Shown one piece after another: positions 6,005-7,975 of a stretch of DNA of 7,975 nt (within the stretch, counting starts at the first letter, position 1; each line of letters begins with the position of its first letter). A model generated the notes under the pieces. That model was not told the DNA's origin. It searched no databases and saw only the letters and a program-made list of their open reading frames with translations. This DNA comes from DASPKW01 sp038244055 (GTDB taxonomy: Bacteria; Planctomycetota; Phycisphaerae; Tepidisphaerales; Tepidisphaeraceae). The stretch spans positions 1 to 7,975 of the forward strand of contig JBBRTW010000345.1 of assembly GCA_038244055.1 (NCBI GenBank). The letters are read 5' to 3'. Position numbers and translations under genes: made by a program.

Positions 6005-7975
6005 ATGAACGTTATTCTCAATGAAATCCTCGGCCAATCCGGCGCTGTCGCCCGGCGTCTGGGCGAGAAATACGAGTATCGCCCCCAGCAGATGGAGATG
6101 GCCTCGGCTGTCCAGGAAGCGCTGGCCGAGGGAAAACATCTGATGGTCGAGGCCGGCACCGGCGTCGGCAAATCGTTCGCCTACCTCCTTCCGGTGATCG
6201 ACTGGGCGGTGAAGAACAAGAAGCGCGTGGTCATCTCCACCCACACCATCTCCCTCCAGGAACAGCTCATCGAGAAGGACATCCCCCTGCTTCGGAGCCT
6301 CTATCCCGATGAGTTCGTGGCCGTGCTGGTCAAGGGGCGCAGCAACTACATCTGCCAGCGCCGACTCGAGCAGACCCGCAAGCGCCAGGATGCGATGTTC
6401 GAAACCCACAAGCAGCGCGAATCGCTCTGGATGATCGAAGAATGGGCCGGCCAGACCACCGATGGCTCGCGCTCGGACCTGCCCAACATCCCCGAGCCGG
6501 GCGTCTGGGATAAAGTCTGCGCCGAGCACGGCAACTGCCTCGGCAAGAAATGCCGCTACTACCAGCCCTGCTTCTGGCAGGCCGCCAAACGCCGCATGCA
6601 GGGTGGGAAAATCCTGGTGACCAACCACGCGCTCTTTTTCTCCGACCTGGCGCTGCGAATGGCCGGTGTGCAGTATCTCCCCAAGTACGATGCGGCCATC
6701 CTGGATGAAGCCCATACCGTCGAAGCGGTGGCCGGCGATCATTTCGGATTGCAGGTCACCGAGGCCGGCATTCGCTACCAGTTGCGCCATCTCTACGAAC
6801 CGGCCAAGGCGCGCGGCTTTCTTTCGACCATGGGCCCGATCGCCAACCCGGCCATTCGCTCGGTCATCGATCTGACCGAGCGCGTCGAACGCTTCTTCGA
6901 TCGCTGCGTTGACTTTCATCAGAATTTTGGCCGGTCGAACGGCCGGATTTACGACAAGAATTTCGTCGAGAACGACCTCAGCGAGCGCCTCCGTGACTTG
7001 GGCAAGCAGATCAAGGCGATGCTGAGCGATGGAATGAGCGATGAGGATATTTCCGAGCTGACCAGCCTCTCGGAGAAGACCCATACCCTCGGAATTTCTC
7101 TCGAAGCCATCATCGGCCAGCAGATGGCGGACTGCGTCTACTGGATGGACGTGAACAACCGCACGCCAAGGCGCGTGAGCCTCCACGCCGCCCCCGTCTG
7201 CGTCGCCGACGGCCTGCGCCGCCAACTCTTCGAGAAGGTTTCGAGCGTGGTCATGTGCAGCGCGACGCTATGTACAGCAAAAGGAGCCTCCCGTGACACG
7301 GGCGTCCCGCCCGTGCCGAACGCATCCGAGCCTCCCCATGACACGGGCGTCCCGCCCGTGCTGAACGCCCACGAACCCAATAACCCTCCCCGTGACACGG
7401 GCGTCCCGCCCGTGCTAACGACTCCCGATCCCCGCCAAATCGAGAAGCGCCACGGAGCCTATCTCCCCCATTGGACGCACGATCAATCCATCTACGCGAT
7501 CAACTTTCGCCTGGCCGATTCGCTGCCGCGCCATGTTCTGGCTGCCTGGAGAGAAGAGCGCGACGCATTGATCGTCACCGCCAGACGCGCCGAGCGCCGG
7601 CTGACCAGGGAAGAATCCAGGCGACTCGACGAATTGTTTTCCGAGCGCGTTGAAAAGTTTCTCGATGCGGCCACGGGTGAGTGTTGGTTAAGGCGGCCGG
7701 AAATCGCGCAACTTGTCGCGGACGCCCTCCGGCATTTCGACAACGACCGATATCGGCTGATCGCCTGGACCCTGATGCCGAACCACGTTCACGTTATCTT
7801 CCAGCCGCTGGCGGGGCATCAACTCTCGGCCATTTTTCACTCGTGGAAATCATTCACCGCGCACCGCGCCAACAAACTCCTCGGACGAAAAGGAGAGTTC
7901 TGGGCAACGGAATATTACGACCATTTGATACGGGACGCCGAGGATTTTGAGCATTGCGTCGAGTATGCCTGGCGA
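6005..7975 (+). CDS. DinG/XPD-type Fe-S helicase, interrupted after SATL by in-frame REPs and a RAYT; open at window edge
   Basis: 657 codons without a stop. ATG 6005 has GGTGGA about 8 bases upstream; ATG 5996 and 5963 are in-frame alternatives. Residues 1-422 are the first motor half of a DinG-like superfamily 2 helicase: YRPQQMEMA, the Q-motif-like entry (~23-31); Walker A EAGTGVGKS (49-57); motif Ia STHTISLQEQL; four Fe-S cluster cysteines C117, C178, C183 and C189 (C172 also nearby); VTNHALFF; DEAH (234-237); and CSATL (S419-L422). Such enzymes are 5'-3' DNA helicases that unwind R-loops, D-loops and replication-transcription conflicts. The second motor half (motifs IV-VI, ~230 residues) should follow SATL. 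Instead residues ~431-470 encode three DTGVPPV units from REP hairpins, and residues ~476-657 a REP-associated tyrosine transposase. Whether helicase domain 2 resumes after the transposase lies beyond the window. If it does not, the helicase is inactive as such. No frameshift is seen at the junction. Confidence 0.85.
   Translation, partial: MNVILNEILGQSGAVARRLGEKYEYRPQQMEMASAVQEALAEGKHLMVEAGTGVGKSFAYLLPVIDWAVKNKKRVVISTHTISLQEQLIEKDIPLLRSLYPDEFVAVLVKGRSNYICQRRLEQTRKRQDAMFETHKQRESLWMIEEWAGQTTDGSRSDLPNIPEPGVWDKVCAEHGNCLGKKCRYYQPCFWQAAKRRMQGGKILVTNHALFFSDLALRMAGVQYLPKYDAAILDEAHTVEAVAGDHFGLQVTEAGIRYQLRHLYEPAKARGFLSTMGPIANPAIRSVIDLTERVERFFDRCVDFHQNFGRSNGRIYDKNFVENDLSERLRDLGKQIKAMLSDGMSDEDISELTSLSEKTHTLGISLEAIIGQQMADCVYWMDVNNRTPRRVSLHAAPVCVADGLRRQLFEKVSSVVMCSATLCTAKGASRDTGVPPVPNASEPPHDTGVPPVLNAHEPNNPPRDTGVPPVLTTPDPRQIEKRHGAYLPHWTHDQSIYAINFRLADSLPRHVLAAWREERDALIVTARRAERRLTREESRRLDELFSERVEKFLDAATGECWLRRPEIAQLVADALRHFDNDRYRLIAWTLMPNHVHVIFQPLAGHQLSAIFHSWKSFTAHRANKLLGRKGEFWATEYYDHLIRDAEDFEHCVEYAWR
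7287..7414 (+). repeat. Three direct REP hairpins inside the helicase reading frame
   Basis: Three copies of CACGGGCG-TCC-CGCCCGTG lie at 7297-7315, 7342-7360 and 7396-7414, each preceded by GTGA, ATGA and GTGA respectively, and by a CCTCCC-like lead. Starts are 45 and 54 bases apart, both multiples of three, so each is read in the same frame as DTGVPPV. The first two copies share more flank (GAGCCTCCC and GAACGC) than the third. The stem is that of the hairpins at 3282-3381 except for a compensated pair next to the loop (G-C for A-T) and the GTGA foot instead of GTAG. Confidence 0.88.
7412..7975 (+). CDS. REP-associated tyrosine transposase (RAYT, Y1/HUH family), C-terminus cut by window edge; same frame as helicase
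   Basis: This part of the helicase frame matches RAYT/TnpA-REP proteins from DPRQIEKRHGAYLPHW (from ~7427) onward: an FRLADSLP block, an Arg/Glu-rich helix, GECWLRRPEIAQLV, RYRLIAWTLMPNHVHV with the metal-binding HUH pair (His at 7784 and 7790), WKSFTAHRANKLLGR, and EYYDHLIRDAEDFEHCVEY. The Tyr at 7964-7966 sits where the family nucleophile is expected (VEY), five codons from the edge; the usual NP-containing tail, perhaps 20-30 residues, is missing. The enzyme would cut single-stranded REP DNA through a 5'-phosphotyrosine link. No ATG and no Shine-Dalgarno lie before the domain: the nearest in-frame start is GTG 7412, the last codon of the third REP. It is therefore either translated as a fusion with the helicase or started weakly at that GTG. 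Confidence 0.75.
   Translation, partial: MLTTPDPRQIEKRHGAYLPHWTHDQSIYAINFRLADSLPRHVLAAWREERDALIVTARRAERRLTREESRRLDELFSERVEKFLDAATGECWLRRPEIAQLVADALRHFDNDRYRLIAWTLMPNHVHVIFQPLAGHQLSAIFHSWKSFTAHRANKLLGRKGEFWATEYYDHLIRDAEDFEHCVEYAWR

Larger units (their letters stand above)
7287..7975 (+). mobile_element. REP/RAYT unit inserted in the helicase gene
   Basis: The three REP hairpins and the adjoining transposase domain form one foreign block that begins a few codons after the helicase SATL motif. It has no inverted ends or target-site duplication that I can see, as expected for HUH transposons that move as single strands. The right boundary is outside the window. RAYTs are usually single-copy, host-kept genes flanked by the REPs they process, so a placement inside another gene's frame is unusual. 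Confidence 0.7.

Noticed and set aside
5903..7225. 440-codon minus-strand frame opposite the helicase
   Set aside because: It is antisense to all the helicase motifs and ends in repeat and parS sequence; no recognisable domain.
7287..7414. CRISPR array
   Set aside because: Only three palindromic units, unequal 45/54-base periods, spacers partly similar, and all translated in frame next to a RAYT; this is a REP cluster.
1..7975. tRNA or rRNA genes
   Set aside because: No cloverleaf with a TTCGA-type T-loop and no rRNA-like sequence noticed on either strand.

Overview
The window looks like chromosomal DNA from a GC-rich planctomycete, possibly of the Phycisphaerae. That assignment is an inference. 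It rests on a pseudopilin of the planctomycete style (AFTLVELLVVI start and an H-X9-D tail), a TlpA-like secreted thioredoxin protein with a long family-specific N-terminus, and several families of short palindromic repeats (REP-like) typical of these genomes.

Layout. Bases 1-758 (minus) hold an almost complete homologue of the Arm/Rmt/FmrO 16S rRNA m7G1405 methyltransferases, the aminoglycoside-resistance enzymes; only its last ~15 residues run off the left edge. Bases 759-1011 hold an inverted pair of repeats, a strong intrinsic terminator and a second repeat type. Bases 1012-2178 (minus) encode an exported TlpA-like thiol-disulfide protein. After a 304-base gap comes a pseudopilin-like protein (2483-3259, plus). 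Two head-to-head REP hairpins (3282-3381) follow, the second supplying the stop codon of DNA polymerase IV (dinB, 3378-4544, minus). A membrane-anchored GGDEF diguanylate cyclase (4676-5680, minus) lies upstream of dinB. The 324-base gap at 5681-6004 is relatively AT-rich and contains a perfect 22-bp palindrome with a textbook parS core, which suggests an origin-proximal locus.

The right end (6005-7975, plus) is the strangest part. A DinG/XPD-type iron-sulfur helicase is intact through the Walker A, Fe-S cysteines, DEAH box and SATL motif. It then runs without a stop codon through three REP hairpins into a REP-associated tyrosine transposase (RAYT) of the HUH/Y1 superfamily, still open at the edge. 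This is an in-frame mobile-element insertion, a domesticated fusion, or an assembly join at a repeat.

The genes do not form one pathway. Each seems to be its own transcription unit (translation-machinery methylation, envelope redox chemistry, pseudopilus or surface protein, translesion synthesis, c-di-GMP signalling, helicase). The thread that links the window is the repeat population: REP hairpins share one stem-loop with compensatory base-pair changes, and a candidate enzyme for such hairpins sits beside three of them.
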